Counted from the first letter of the stretch, positions 32,809-43,280 are shown. The stretch: 64,000 nucleotides of DNA from Burkholderiales bacterium (GCA_024235735.1 JACKLU010000002.1:124001-188000), one strand, 5' to 3'. Numbers and translations: made by a program. The notes: generated by a model from the sequence alone, not told the origin.

Positions 32809-35271
32809 GTGCCTGTTCGTCTTGGCATACTCTCATTTGTGTTTGGGACAGGGCTGTTGCAATGGCAGGCTGAGTTGCCCGCCATGCCTCTGGCATTTCT
32901 TTTATTTCCACTGCCCGTCGTTGTTATTTTTTGCTGGCGGAGTCAGGCGCTTCATTTGCACGTTATCAGTCGCTGTCTGCTGCTGGTGTTTTTTCTGGGT
33001 TGTGGTTATTTCTGGGCAGCTGGCAAAGCGTATTGGCGTCTGGCGGATGCTCTGCCCGAAGCGTGGCAGGGCAGGGATGTGCAAATTACCGGTTTTGTAT
33101 CCAGTCTGCCGCGGTACGATAGCAGAAAAGCAGCTTTTGAGTTTGACGTTGAACATGTTATCACGCCAAACGCGCATGTTCCGAAGTATATATCGCTGTC
33201 GTGGTATAACGGCAAAGCAAACCATCGCGATATAAGATCGTTACCGGAGATAAGTCCTGGCCAGCGATGGCAGCTTACGGTACGACTGAAACGTCCACAT
33301 GGCACGGCCAACCCGCATGGATTCGACTATGAAAAATGGGCTCTGGAACGCAATATACGCGCTGTGGGTTATATTCGGGAATCTGACAAAAACATGCGTC
33401 TGGAATCGCAAACGTTATCACTGTTTTACACACTACAGCAAACAAGGCAGCAGATTCAGCAGCGTTTCGATCAAATTCTGCAGAACCGGTCGTTTACCGG
33501 TGTGCTAAAAACGTTGGCGACCGGCGATCAGCGTGCGATTTCAGCAGATCACTGGCAAATTCTGATGCGTACGGGCACAAATCATTTAATGGCGATTTCC
33601 GGCCTGCATATCACGCTGGTCGCATCTCTGGTCTATGGACTGGCCTATTCATTATGGCATCGTAGTGGTTTTTTGCTGTTGCGGTTGCCAGCACGGCAAG
33701 CGGGTGTAGTGGCCGGAGTGATCGCAGCGTTGGGGTATGCTCTGTTATCCGGTTTTGCCATACCTGCGCAGCGCGCATTTACTATGTTGACGGTAATTGC
33801 TGTGGCTATATGGTGTAATCGGATGGCTGCGCCGTCCAGTGTGCTGGCAATAGCCTTGTTCATAGTGGTGCTGTTCGATTCATGGGCGGTGCTATCCGCC
33901 GGATTCTGGCTGTCATTTGGCGCGGTGGCAATTATTATGCTGGTAACGGCAGGGCGCCTGGGTATAGTGGATACGGCAAAAGGGCGTCTGGCAGGATGGT
34001 TACGCATACAATGGGCGATTACGCTTGGCCTGATGCCGTTATTGCTGGCATTGTTTCAGCAATTTTCATTGATATCTTTCTTTGCCAATGCTATTGCCAT
34101 TCCGCTGGTCAGCTTGATTGTGGTGCCGTTGACATTGCTTTCGGTACTGCCGATGTTGGATTTTCCGCTGATATTGGCGCATGGCGTACTCGATTTTGTC
34201 ATGAGTTTCCTGCAGTGGCTAAACACCTTACCGCAGCCGGTGTGGCAACAGCATATGCCGCCATTCTGGGCCATTGCTACAGCGATTGCCGGTGTGATCT
34301 GGTTATTGCTGCCTGGTAGTCTGGGACTTGGTTTTTTTTCTGGTTTTCCCGCGCGCTGGCTGGGTTTGCTGGCTATTTTACCGTTGTTTCTGGTGTTTCC
34401 AGACCGTCCGGCCGAAAAAGCCTTGTGGTTGACAGTGCTGGATGTGGGGCAAGGTCTTGCGGTCGTTGTGCAAACGCATGACCATGCCTTGTTGTTTGAT
34501 ACCGGTCCGGCATTTGATGAATCAAACAGCGGTGTGCGCGTGGTCGTTCCTTTTCTGCGCGGCGAAGGCATACGCAAATTGGATAAAATGATCGTCTCGC
34601 ATGCGGATTCCGATCACAGTGGTGGTGCTTTATCCATTCTTCAGACCTGGCCCGTGGACGCATTCGTGTCTTCACTGGATCAGGCGCACGCGATTGCGCA
34701 AGCAGCGCAACTTGTAACAAGAGAACATATTCAATGCCATGCGGGGCAGTCATGGCATTGGAATGGCGTGCAGTTTGAAATTTTGTACCCGCCTGCTGAG
34801 ATTTATCAGAATCCGCAACGTAAAACCAATTCCAGCAGTTGTGTGCTGAAAATCACGACCGAGTACGGCAGTGTGCTCATACCCGCCGATATTGAATGGC
34901 AATCCGAACAGAAATTGCTGGAACATTCGGCGCACAAATTGCCCTCGACAGTGCTTATCGCGCCGCATCACGGCAGCCTTACGTCATCGAGTGCGGCATT
35001 TGTGCGCCATGTTAATCCTGAATTCTCAATATTTACCGTCGGTTACCGGAATCGCTTCGGACATCCACGGCCAGAAGTGGTGGCGCGTTATCAGCAAGTC
35101 GGTGCTACGCTCCTGCGCAGTGATTGCAATGGCGCTGTATTGATTCGACTGGAGCAGCATGGATTATCTGTTAAAGGCTGGCGTCAGGCACGCCCCCGAT
35201 ACTGGCATCAGAAGATGCAAATCTGTGAAAATGGTAATCCCGTGGTTCATTTCAAACATCCTGACCGGTAA
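32809..35271 (+). CDS. comEC: DNA internalisation protein ComEC/Rec2
   Basis: 820-residue inner-membrane channel for single-stranded DNA uptake in natural transformation. It has several N-terminal membrane helices with a DUF4131 region, the Competence domain with LATGDQRAISADHWQ and HLMAISGLHITLVA, more helices to about residue 525, and a C-terminal metallo-beta-lactamase-like domain (LDVGQGLAVVVQT, SHADSDHSGG, IAPHHGS). The start is GTG 32809; no ATG is better placed. With pilT/pilU nearby the strain may be competent, though comEA and dprA are not in the window. Confidence 0.93.
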   Translation: MPVRLGILSFVFGTGLLQWQAELPAMPLAFLLFPLPVVVIFCWRSQALHLHVISRCLLLVFFLGCGYFWAAGKAYWRLADALPEAWQGRDVQITGFVSSLPRYDSRKAAFEFDVEHVITPNAHVPKYISLSWYNGKANHRDIRSLPEISPGQRWQLTVRLKRPHGTANPHGFDYEKWALERNIRAVGYIRESDKNMRLESQTLSLFYTLQQTRQQIQQRFDQILQNRSFTGVLKTLATGDQRAISADHWQILMRTGTNHLMAISGLHITLVASLVYGLAYSLWHRSGFLLLRLPARQAGVVAGVIAALGYALLSGFAIPAQRAFTMLTVIAVAIWCNRMAAPSSVLAIALFIVVLFDSWAVLSAGFWLSFGAVAIIMLVTAGRLGIVDTAKGRLAGWLRIQWAITLGLMPLLLALFQQFSLISFFANAIAIPLVSLIVVPLTLLSVLPMLDFPLILAHGVLDFVMSFLQWLNTLPQPVWQQHMPPFWAIATAIAGVIWLLLPGSLGLGFFSGFPARWLGLLAILPLFLVFPDRPAEKALWLTVLDVGQGLAVVVQTHDHALLFDTGPAFDESNSGVRVVVPFLRGEGIRKLDKMIVSHADSDHSGGALSILQTWPVDAFVSSLDQAHAIAQAAQLVTREHIQCHAGQSWHWNGVQFEILYPPAEIYQNPQRKTNSSSCVLKITTEYGSVLIPADIEWQSEQKLLEHSAHKLPSTVLIAPHHGSLTSSSAAFVRHVNPEFSIFTVGYRNRFGHPRPEVVARYQQVGATLLRSDCNGAVLIRLEQHGLSVKGWRQARPRYWHQKMQICENGNPVVHFKHPDR

Positions 35272-35305
35272 GGCGCGCTAATTGGATTACGATTATCAGC
35301 AGCGG

Positions 35306-36022
35306 TTATTTTTTCGGTTGTGTGTGGTCTTTTATGCCGGATAATACGCCTGAAGCGATTTTTTGAATAAAATCCGCTGTCGATTGGGCCAGATGCGCGC
35401 CTGCGTCAAGCTGGACATGGCCGATGGATGCCGCTTGTTGTGCAAAAATAGCGAGTGTTTCCTTCAATTGCGCACCTACGACTGTGCCGTTATTCTTAGC
35501 GTGTGTCGCAATGTCGTGCAAAATATCGGATAACACGCCCTTGGTTGCGGATGCTGTATTCTGCAGCGTGTCGAGAAGAATGCTTTCAAGCCCTTCAAGA
35601 TCCGATTTGGTCCGTACTAATTCCTTGTCAGAAAATTTATGAGCGCGTCCGGCAGCTTCCTGCATCGCAAGTTTTGTTGCTTCGGCAACGCGCGCCAGAG
35701 CGGAATCCAAACCTGAGACAGCTTCCGTAATTTGTGATTTTGCCGCTTCCGTCTGATTTGATGCGGCAACGAGTTGTTTTTGCGCGCCTTCATGTACACC
35801 GTTGACTACAGCAGTTGTAATGCGGCGGATTGAATCAATATTTAGCCGGTCTGCATTGATTGCGCGCAGGGTCAGGTTATGAACGGTTTCACGGATATTG
35901 ACGCCATCCACCAGCGCATCGTGTATCTCGTGTTCGAGCTGGGTTAAGTCATCTTTAATCCGGGTATTATCAGCGGTTGAATTTGGTTGTCCGTTTTGCG
36001 CTTCGCTGTTTTCGTTCTGCAT
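35306..36022 (-). CDS. DUF6781-type helical protein
   Basis: 238-residue, alanine-rich, all-helical cytosolic protein without signal peptide. The pattern DGVNIRETVHNLTLRAI, an RITTAVVNGVHEGA helix, and long repeats resembling phasins match what I know as DUF6781. A GGAG site lies eight bases before ATG 36022. It follows serS in the same direction with 41 bases between, so it may be the last gene of the ftsK-lolA-rarA-serS transcript. The role is unknown. The long amphipathic helices would suit binding to a granule or membrane surface, which is speculation. Confidence 0.7.
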   Translation of the reverse strand: MQNENSEAQNGQPNSTADNTRIKDDLTQLEHEIHDALVDGVNIRETVHNLTLRAINADRLNIDSIRRITTAVVNGVHEGAQKQLVAASNQTEAAKSQITEAVSGLDSALARVAEATKLAMQEAAGRAHKFSDKELVRTKSDLEGLESILLDTLQNTASATKGVLSDILHDIATHAKNNGTVVGAQLKETLAIFAQQAASIGHVQLDAGAHLAQSTADFIQKIASGVLSGIKDHTQPKK

Positions 36023-36063
36023 GTTTTGGTTACTCCATCGTTTGAAATGTAATCATTCGGCTT

Positions 36064-37380
36064 TCATTTTCCTCCTGCTGTCCGCAGTCGGTCAAGTCCG
36101 TTCATGTAAGGCTGTAATACTTCAGGAATGGAAACACTGCCATCAGCATTCTGAAAATTTTCCAGCACAGCGACCAGTGTTCTGCCGACAGCGAGGCCGG
36201 AACCGTTTAAAGTATGCAACAGAACGGGTTTGCCATTTTCGTTGCGAAAACGCGCCTGCATGCGTCTTGCCTGAAAAGCTTCGCAATTGCTGCACGATGA
36301 AATTTCACGATAAGTGTTTTGTGCGGGCAACCAGACCTCGATATCATAGGTTTTTGCCGCGGAGAAACCCATATCGCCCGTGCATAGTGCGACAACCCGG
36401 TAGGGCAGTCCTAGTTTCTGCAATATCCTTTCCGCATTGCCGACCAATTCTTCCAGTGCGGCGTAAGATTGGTCCGGATGCACGATATGCACCAGCTCAA
36501 CCTTGTCAAACTGGTGCTGACGTATCAATCCACGGGTATCCCGGCCATAACTGCCTGCCTCGGAGCGAAAGCAGGGTGTGTGCGCGACAAATTTGAGTGG
36601 CAATGCTTTAAGCGCGATAATTTCGTCACGCACGATATTGGTGATGGGCACTTCCGCCGTGGGAATCAAATAAAAATGATCATGCTGTTCCAGCGGGTTC
36701 TTTTTACTGCTTCCGGCAGATACGATAAATAGATCTTCCTCAAATTTTGGCAACTGACCGGTACCTTGCAGGCTGTCCTGATTGACCAGGTAGGGTGCAT
36801 AGACTTCAACATAACCATGTTCCTGAACATGCGTATCCAGCATAAATTGCGCCAGCGCACGGTGTAGGCGCGCCAGATTGTTTTTCATAAGACTGAAACG
36901 CGCGCCACTGAGTTTTGCGGCGGTTTCAAAATCGAGCATCTTCAGACCTTCACCGATGCTGACGTGATCTTTGATTTCGAAATCAAAAGCAGGAATCGCT
37001 CCCCAGCGCCGAATCTCCTGATTATCCTCTTCACCACTGCCTTCCGGTACGCTGTCATGCGGCAGGTTGGGTACCTCGAGCAGGATGGATTGTAATTCCG
37101 ACTGAATCTGTTCCAGCTTGCTTTCAAATAGTTTGAGTTCATCACCCAGATGCGCAACTTCGGCAAGGATCTCAGAGACATCCTGCCCCTTACTTTTGGC
37201 CAGTCCGATATTTTTAGATGCGGTATTGCGTTTTGCCTGTAGTTCTTGGGTCTGGGTCTGGATGATTTTGCGTTCCTGTTCGAGCTGATTGAATTGCTCG
37301 ACAGGGAACGGATAATGCCGGCTGGCCAATTTGTGCGTGATGCGTTCAAGATCAGTGCGTAATAGTTGAATATCGAGCAT
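36064..37380 (-). CDS. serS: Seryl-tRNA synthetase
   Basis: 438-residue class II aminoacyl-tRNA synthetase. The N-terminal coiled-coil arm (residues about 25-100) contacts the long variable arm of tRNA-Ser. Class II motif 2 is CFRSEAGSYGRDTRGLIRQH and motif 3 is GSGLAVGRTLVAVLEN; EISSCSNCEAFQARRM lies between them. GGAG precedes the ATG by eight bases. It is encoded downstream of rarA as in many proteobacteria. Confidence 0.97.
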   Translation of the reverse strand: MLDIQLLRTDLERITHKLASRHYPFPVEQFNQLEQERKIIQTQTQELQAKRNTASKNIGLAKSKGQDVSEILAEVAHLGDELKLFESKLEQIQSELQSILLEVPNLPHDSVPEGSGEEDNQEIRRWGAIPAFDFEIKDHVSIGEGLKMLDFETAAKLSGARFSLMKNNLARLHRALAQFMLDTHVQEHGYVEVYAPYLVNQDSLQGTGQLPKFEEDLFIVSAGSSKKNPLEQHDHFYLIPTAEVPITNIVRDEIIALKALPLKFVAHTPCFRSEAGSYGRDTRGLIRQHQFDKVELVHIVHPDQSYAALEELVGNAERILQKLGLPYRVVALCTGDMGFSAAKTYDIEVWLPAQNTYREISSCSNCEAFQARRMQARFRNENGKPVLLHTLNGSGLAVGRTLVAVLENFQNADGSVSIPEVLQPYMNGLDRLRTAGGK

Positions 37381-37435
37381 GTAAAAAACTCCGGGTGCGT
37401 GGTAGATCGCTGGGTTGTTTTAACCGATGTTAATC

Positions 37436-38758
37436 TTATACATCTTCAGAAGATTTTTTAACTTTTTTATCCAGACTGCGTAGATAATTTAATTTTTCCT
37501 TGATTTTTGCTTCCAGTCCATTTTCTGTGGGTTGATAAAACCGAGTGTCAGGAAAGTCATCCGGAAAGTAATTCTCACCGGCAACGTAAGCCTCAGGATA
37601 GTCATGCGCGTAGCGGTAATTGCGCCCATAGCCCATTTGCTGCATTAATTGGGTCGGTGCATTACGCAGATGAATAGGAACAGGACGGGATTGATCCTGC
37701 GCAATAAACGATTGCATTTTTTTGTATGCCATATAAGCGGCATTACTTTTCGGCGCACAGGATAGATACAGAGCGGCTTGAATCAGGGCGAGCTCGCCTT
37801 CCGGACTGCCTAATCGTTCATAGGTGTCGCAGGCGCTCAACGTCATCTGCAGCGCGCGCGGATCGGCCAAGCCGACATCTTCTACTGCCATACGCACCAA
37901 ACGGCGACCAATATAGGCTGGATCGGTACCGCTATCCAGCATGCGGCACAACCAATATAGCGCAGCATCCGGCGAAGATCCGCGAACGGATTTGTGTAGT
38001 GCGGAAATCTGATCGTAAAACGCGTCGCCACCTTTATCAAAACGACGGGAATGGCGTGAAAGCGAGTTTTGTACGAATTCAGCCGTAATTTCGACGATAC
38101 TTTCCGTTTCCGCGGCAAGAATTAACTGCTCGAAAAGGTTGAGCAAACGCCGCGCATCGCCGTCCGCATAAGCAATAATCAAGCTGCGACTGTCATCATT
38201 GAAACACTGCTGGCAGCGTGTAATGCTTAATGCACGATCGAGAATCTGGGCGAGATCTGTGCCGGATAGCGGTGTCAGGCTGTAAACCTGTGCACGAGAG
38301 AGCAGGGCGCTGTTCACTTCAAATGAAGGATTTTCCGTGGTTGCGCCGATGAATGTAATCAGACCCTGCTCGACATGAGGTAGAAAGGCGTCTTGCTGAG
38401 ATTTGTTAAAACGATGTACTTCATCTACAAACAGTATGGTGTGACGGCCATTTTGCTGCAGAATCGATTGGGCTTTCTCAATTGCGTTACGAATCTCTTT
38501 AATACCCGACAATACAGCGGAAACGGCGATGAATTCCGCATTAAAGGCGCCTGACATCAGTTGCGCAAGAGTCGTTTTGCCGGTGCCGGGCGGTCCCCAT
38601 AATATCATCGAATGCGGATTTCCGGATTCAATGGCAATTCGCAGCGGTTTTCCCGCACCGAGCAGATGCGCTTGACCGATAATGTCGCTCAGTACTTTAG
38701 GTCGTAATCGCTCTGCAAGCGGCGATTGTAGAGAAGATGCCGGAAATAAGTTACTCAC
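37436..38758 (-). CDS. rarA: Replication-associated recombination protein RarA
   Basis: 440-residue AAA+ ATPase (MgsA/WRNIP1 family) that acts at stalled replication forks. Walker A is WGPPGTGKTTLAQ, Walker B is ILFVDEVHRFNKSQQD, sensor 1 is GATTENPSFEVNSALLSR, and the C-terminal tetramerisation part contains LRNAPTQLMQQMGYG. The first codons overlap the end of lolA by eight bases, indicating coupled translation. Confidence 0.95.
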   Translation of the reverse strand: MSNLFPASSLQSPLAERLRPKVLSDIIGQAHLLGAGKPLRIAIESGNPHSMILWGPPGTGKTTLAQLMSGAFNAEFIAVSAVLSGIKEIRNAIEKAQSILQQNGRHTILFVDEVHRFNKSQQDAFLPHVEQGLITFIGATTENPSFEVNSALLSRAQVYSLTPLSGTDLAQILDRALSITRCQQCFNDDSRSLIIAYADGDARRLLNLFEQLILAAETESIVEITAEFVQNSLSRHSRRFDKGGDAFYDQISALHKSVRGSSPDAALYWLCRMLDSGTDPAYIGRRLVRMAVEDVGLADPRALQMTLSACDTYERLGSPEGELALIQAALYLSCAPKSNAAYMAYKKMQSFIAQDQSRPVPIHLRNAPTQLMQQMGYGRNYRYAHDYPEAYVAGENYFPDDFPDTRFYQPTENGLEAKIKEKLNYLRSLDKKVKKSSEDV

Positions 38759-39383
38759 TGATGATGTCTACGCCTTCAGGGGGCACAAATCTGAACGCAT
38801 CATCCGGTAATTTCGGGTTTTTATTCAATTCGGAAAAGGTAAGGTATGTTGTCTGGCCAAAATTATCGCGCAGCGCCATAAATTGCAGTTCACCCTGCTG
38901 CGAGAATCCCATTTGAATGAATTCAAAAGTGCTGTCCTTGTTTTTTGGAGTCGCTTCGAGCCATTCGATATCTTCCTGCTTTCCGAGGTTGACAAGTTCA
39001 AAATTTTCTTCGATGGTGCCGCTTCCGGCAAGCAGGGCTGCCGGACTGCTGCCGATCGCGATGTTGAACTGACGTACGGTGACCTGATTCAGATCATGGT
39101 CGTAAAACCAAACTTTTTCACCATCACCGATAATGGATTGCTCATAAGGTGTTTTATAAATCCATCGGAATTTGTCAGGGCGTTCAAACTGCATTATGCC
39201 GCTGGATCTTTGAATTATGCGTGTGTTTCTATCCGCCAATGCCTGGGAAAAGTGAGCCTGCACAGTCTGCGTCTGCTGAATAAAAAGTTTCAAATTGTCG
39301 ATAGCCGTTGCCGATACGCTGTTTGACAGGCATGTCAATAGAACACACAAAAGAAATATACTGCGAAGAAAAGAAAGATTCAT
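38751..39383 (-). CDS. lolA: Outer-membrane lipoprotein carrier LolA
   Basis: 210-residue periplasmic chaperone that carries lipoproteins from LolCDE to LolB. The signal peptide is MNLSFLRSIFLLCVLL...SVSA. Family motifs include the early QTVQAHFSQ, FRWIYKTPYEQSIIGDG and VWFYDHDLNQVTVRQ. It lies between ftsK and rarA, the standard order, and its end overlaps rarA. Confidence 0.93.
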   Translation of the reverse strand: MNLSFLRSIFLLCVLLTCLSNSVSATAIDNLKLFIQQTQTVQAHFSQALADRNTRIIQRSSGIMQFERPDKFRWIYKTPYEQSIIGDGEKVWFYDHDLNQVTVRQFNIAIGSSPAALLAGSGTIEENFELVNLGKQEDIEWLEATPKNKDSTFEFIQMGFSQQGELQFMALRDNFGQTTYLTFSELNKNPKLPDDAFRFVPPEGVDIISE

Positions 39384-39411
39384 ACTATCAACAATGGCCC
39401 GAAGTCAGAAA

Positions 39412-41715
39412 TTAATCATTGCGAGCTGGAACAAGTACTTCGCGATTTCCATTGCCTTGCATGGCTGATACCAGTCCGGCGCGTTCCATGTCTTCAATGA
39501 GGCGTGCCGCACGATTATAGCCGATGCGCAAATTTCTTTGCACCAGTGAGATCGAAGCCCGCCGGGTTTTAAGTACAATCTGCACAGCTTCGTCATAAAG
39601 CGGATCGGTTTCTCCGCCATTTTGTTTTGTGCTATCGCCAAGTGTTTCGGCGCTGTTTTCCTCGTCTCCGGTATGCAGTATGTCCTCGATATAACAGGGT
39701 TCACCGAGTTCTTTGAGATACTCCACGACTTTATGCACTTCATGATCCGCAACATAGGCGCCATGTACACGTTGAGGAAAACCGGTGCCAGGCGGCAGAT
39801 AAAGCATGTCACCCTGCCCAAGCAGAGTTTCCGCGCCCGACTGATCCAGGATCGTGCGGGAATCAATTTTGCTGGATACCTGAAATGCAATTCTGGTCGG
39901 AATATTGGCTTTAATCAACCCGGTAATCACGTCAACCGAAGGACGTTGCGTTGCAAGTAACAGATGAATACCTGCCGCACGAGCCTTTTGTGCAAGTCTG
40001 GCGATTAATTGTTCCACTTTTTTACCTGCCACCATCATTAAATCCGCCAGTTCGTCAATTACAACAACAATGAGTGGCAGTTCTTCAAGTTGCTCTGGTG
40101 TGTCGTGCTGCGCTGTCAGTGGATTAAATAAAGGTTCTTCATTCTTGGCGGCTTCACGCACTTTCTGATTATAGCCGTTCAAATTACGCACACCCAGCGA
40201 CGACATCAGTTTGTAACGGCGCTCCATTTCGCCGACTGACCAGCGTAATGCGCTGGCAGCTTCGCTCATATCCGTTACAACCGGAGTCAGCAGGTGCGGG
40301 ATACCCTCATAAACGGAAAGTTCCAGCATTTTTGGATCAACCAGAATAAGGCGTACTTGTTCCGGAGTGCTTTTATAAATCAGGCTTAATATGAAAGCAT
40401 TTATGGCCACTGATTTTCCCGAGCCGGTTGTTCCTGCAACCAGTGCATGCGGCATTTTCGCCAGATCGGATACGATTGGTCGTCCGCTGATGTCCATGCC
40501 TAAAGCAAGGGTCAGCGGCGATGCTGTATTGATATAGGATTGTGAGCTGAGAATTTCTACTAAACGTACGATCTGGCGTTTCGGGTTAGGAATTTCCAGG
40601 CCCATTGTGGTTTTTCCCTGTATCGTCTCTACGACACGGATGCTGGCAACAGTCAGCGCCCGTGACAGATCCTTGATCAGATTAATGATCTGGCTGCCTT
40701 TGACACCTACTGCGGGTTCAATTTCATAACGCGTGATTACCGGTCCTGGATAAGCTGCGACGACTTTAACTGTTACGCCAAACTCTTTGAGTTTGTTCTC
40801 GATCAAGCGCGAAACACTCTCCAAGGCGTCTTTTGTTAAAACTTCGATGTCTTTTTCCGGCTCGTCGAGTAAATGCAATGGTGGTAGCAATGTTTCTGAA
40901 GAACTGGTGAAAATTGATTTTTGCTTTTCCTTTACAACACGTTCGGTTTTTGCAAACGTTTCTGAAGGTAATTCAATGTGAATGGGGGCGTCTTCATTGG
41001 ATTGTTTTCTGTCGATTCTGAAAGAGTCTTCAGTTTCAACGACAGTATTAGCCGGACTATTGTATTGATTATTTTTGTTGAGCCATGCTTGTTGCAGCAG
41101 CGAAATGCAATTTTCAATGACTTCACCTATTTTTTCGACAAAGCGTACCCAGGATAGCCCGGTGAATTGACTGAAACCGATTGCTATCAGAATCAGGAAT
41201 ATCATTGTTGTTCCTGTAAATCCGAAGAGGCCGGATAAGTGATGGCTGGTAGTTTCGCCCAGTATGCCACCCGGCTGATAAGGCAAGGAAATATTGAGCG
41301 TGTGAAAGCGTAGCGACTCAAGCCCGCAGCTCGCAAAAAGTAAAAGCAGAAAACCACCGAATAAAAGTGCTATCGATTGGTGATCAAAAATACCCCCGGC
41401 ATCAATCCGGCGATAACTCCAGAAAACGGTGGCGCCAAAGAAAATCACCCACCACCATGCAGATACGCCAAATAGATAAAGCAGAAAATCAGCAATCCAG
41501 GCGCCGGCATATCCACCGGCATTTTGAATGTGATCATAATCACCGCTGTGAGACCAGCCTGGGTCTCCGCGGTTATAGCTGTAAAAAATTAAAATGAGAT
41601 ATAACGCTGCGCCCAGCAATAGAAGCCAGCCCGATTCGCGCAACAAACGGGAGACACGTGGTGTCAGTGAACGCCCGCTTGATTTGCTGGCCATTGATTT
41701 ATTTATCAAACTCAT
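39412..41715 (-). CDS. ftsK: DNA translocase FtsK
   Basis: 767-residue septal DNA pump that clears chromosome DNA at division. It has four or five N-terminal membrane helices (to about residue 200), a linker shorter than that of E. coli (roughly 90 residues), then the motor domain with Walker A AGTTGSGKSVAIN and Walker B LIVVVIDELADLMM. The C-terminal gamma winged helix (residues about 700-765, ISLVQRNLRIGYNRAARLIE) reads KOPS sites. ATG 41715 was chosen over the TTG at 41727. A GGDEF-like membrane protein gene lies upstream. Confidence 0.95.
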   Translation of the reverse strand: MSLINKSMASKSSGRSLTPRVSRLLRESGWLLLLGAALYLILIFYSYNRGDPGWSHSGDYDHIQNAGGYAGAWIADFLLYLFGVSAWWWVIFFGATVFWSYRRIDAGGIFDHQSIALLFGGFLLLLFASCGLESLRFHTLNISLPYQPGGILGETTSHHLSGLFGFTGTTMIFLILIAIGFSQFTGLSWVRFVEKIGEVIENCISLLQQAWLNKNNQYNSPANTVVETEDSFRIDRKQSNEDAPIHIELPSETFAKTERVVKEKQKSIFTSSSETLLPPLHLLDEPEKDIEVLTKDALESVSRLIENKLKEFGVTVKVVAAYPGPVITRYEIEPAVGVKGSQIINLIKDLSRALTVASIRVVETIQGKTTMGLEIPNPKRQIVRLVEILSSQSYINTASPLTLALGMDISGRPIVSDLAKMPHALVAGTTGSGKSVAINAFILSLIYKSTPEQVRLILVDPKMLELSVYEGIPHLLTPVVTDMSEAASALRWSVGEMERRYKLMSSLGVRNLNGYNQKVREAAKNEEPLFNPLTAQHDTPEQLEELPLIVVVIDELADLMMVAGKKVEQLIARLAQKARAAGIHLLLATQRPSVDVITGLIKANIPTRIAFQVSSKIDSRTILDQSGAETLLGQGDMLYLPPGTGFPQRVHGAYVADHEVHKVVEYLKELGEPCYIEDILHTGDEENSAETLGDSTKQNGGETDPLYDEAVQIVLKTRRASISLVQRNLRIGYNRAARLIEDMERAGLVSAMQGNGNREVLVPARND

Positions 41716-41874
41716 GGATAGATTCAAGCATTTAAGCTTAACTTGATCAAATGAGGTTTGAATTATATAAGATAATCCGTTAAAGAATGCGCCGGATTGG
41801 AAAATTGGGAATTTCTAAACGAAAAATCAAGAACATATTAAATTCAGTTGTTTTTTGGCAATCAAAGGTTTGTG

Positions 41875-42816
41875 CTAACCTGTTCTGGAACGTAACAAAA
41901 TTGCGGGAATTAATGGTTTGTTGTTACGTTTGATTTCCGGAAGTGTCGATACTTGATTCCTGCCGTTTTCCTTGGCATTTATTAAAGCTTGCTCTGCGCG
42001 TTTATACAACTTGCGTCTATTGTCATCAACCTCAAGTGCGGCTATACCGGCACTGACAGTGAAACTAGGATAAAACTCAGATCGATTGGCCCTGAAGATC
42101 TTTTCCCGCAGAGCATTGCATACTTCTTTCGCTTCATGAATATCGGTTTCAACAAATATAACTGCGAATCGGTCCGAACTGATGCGGTAGGGCTGATCGG
42201 AATTTCGTATGGATTTACTAATTTCTTTGGACAGCCACTTGATCAGATGATTTTTATAATGTCCATTTTTTTTATCGTGTTCGCTCATAAGTCGGGAAAA
42301 ATGATCTACATCAAAAATGGCTAATGACAAGTTATGATTATATCTTTTGCATCTTTTGATTTCGGCGTTCAATTCCAGCACAAAAGCGCGGTTTGTTTTG
42401 CAATGCGTCAGTGCATCGATGTACAGATCTGTTCTCTTTGATGTAAGCTCGTGATTTGCACTCTTTATTTTGATAACCATGAATGCTGTGCATGCGATAA
42501 CCAATAAAGCAAGGAAGCGATTGGTCAAAACGATATCTATCGGAACGATATATCCCGGAGAAAGAAAGAAGCCGGCAACAGTAAGCAACGTGCTGGTAAA
42601 GACGAAAACATAAGTGCTTTGATTGCTTTTTAACCACAGACTGCCAAAAATGACTAAGGCGTAAGGTGTACCTGCTGCTACGCCAAGCGGTGTATTAAGA
42701 TCAAATAAAAAAATACAAATCGTCACGCTACATAATAATATCCAAAGAAAACCAACCGCGTATTCATTTTGCAATGACTTCAAATAGACGGGCTTTGTAA
42801 CTATTAATGTAGACAT
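41875..42816 (-). CDS. Membrane protein with degenerate GGDEF domain
   Basis: 313-residue protein. Four or five membrane helices occupy residues about 20-120, followed by a diguanylate-cyclase-like domain (IDALTHCKTNRAFVLELN, LAIFDVDHFSRLM, VSAGIAALE). The active-site loop that should read GGDEF or GGEEF is SSDRF (residues 213-217, bases 42166-42180), so the GTP-contacting glycines and the catalytic acid are lost. It is unlikely to make cyclic di-GMP, but it could bind GTP or act as a sensor partner. The C-terminal 25 residues are basic. Confidence 0.85.
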   Translation of the reverse strand: MSTLIVTKPVYLKSLQNEYAVGFLWILLCSVTICIFLFDLNTPLGVAAGTPYALVIFGSLWLKSNQSTYVFVFTSTLLTVAGFFLSPGYIVPIDIVLTNRFLALLVIACTAFMVIKIKSANHELTSKRTDLYIDALTHCKTNRAFVLELNAEIKRCKRYNHNLSLAIFDVDHFSRLMSEHDKKNGHYKNHLIKWLSKEISKSIRNSDQPYRISSDRFAVIFVETDIHEAKEVCNALREKIFRANRSEFYPSFTVSAGIAALEVDDNRRKLYKRAEQALINAKENGRNQVSTLPEIKRNNKPLIPAILLRSRTG

Positions 42817-43141
42817 ATGGAAATATCCTCAGACTGACGTTGGGAATACTTGATATTTTGTTGATAACGCTTATGCTCTTACGTCATGATTCGCTGATAA
42901 TTTATATTTGATACATACGCACTGTTAAAACGGGAGATTCTAGCATACCAGTCTGACAACATTGTAATGAGTTAACTTGCCACGTTTATCACTTAAAGTC
43001 AATGTCGGTCTGCGGATGGATTTTATGCCTGTAGATAAGAGGGATGAATCGAATAAGAGGAATAAAGTGATACAGGCATGTCATTGAGTAATAAGACAGG
43101 ATAGCTCGATTTGACGTTGAGACTGGATTTCTGGATTTTAA
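42817..43141. other. AT-rich non-coding gap
   Basis: No gene, RNA or terminator is supported. It contains the upstream region of the GGDEF-like gene. A degenerate repeat unit follows at 43142. Confidence 0.5.
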
Positions 43142-43280
43142 AAGCTTCCCTAGAAGATACAGAATTTGCCAACAATACTTTGTTGCTAACAATAAATCTT
43201 TACTGATATATCAATCATATGTGGTGCCTGTATTTTTTGCTCGCGCCTCGTTTTATTTAAAACTTTGAATTTCTAAAGAC
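43142..43280 (+). repeat. Degenerate dispersed repeat, unit B
   Basis: About 139 bases that align over their length with unit A (43856-44001). Shared stretches include tatcaatc (43209-43216) and the start near CCCTAGAAG. It also shares a 13-base word (43232-43244, inverted) with unit C at 48163-48175. It ends five bases before the RDD gene stop. Confidence 0.5.
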
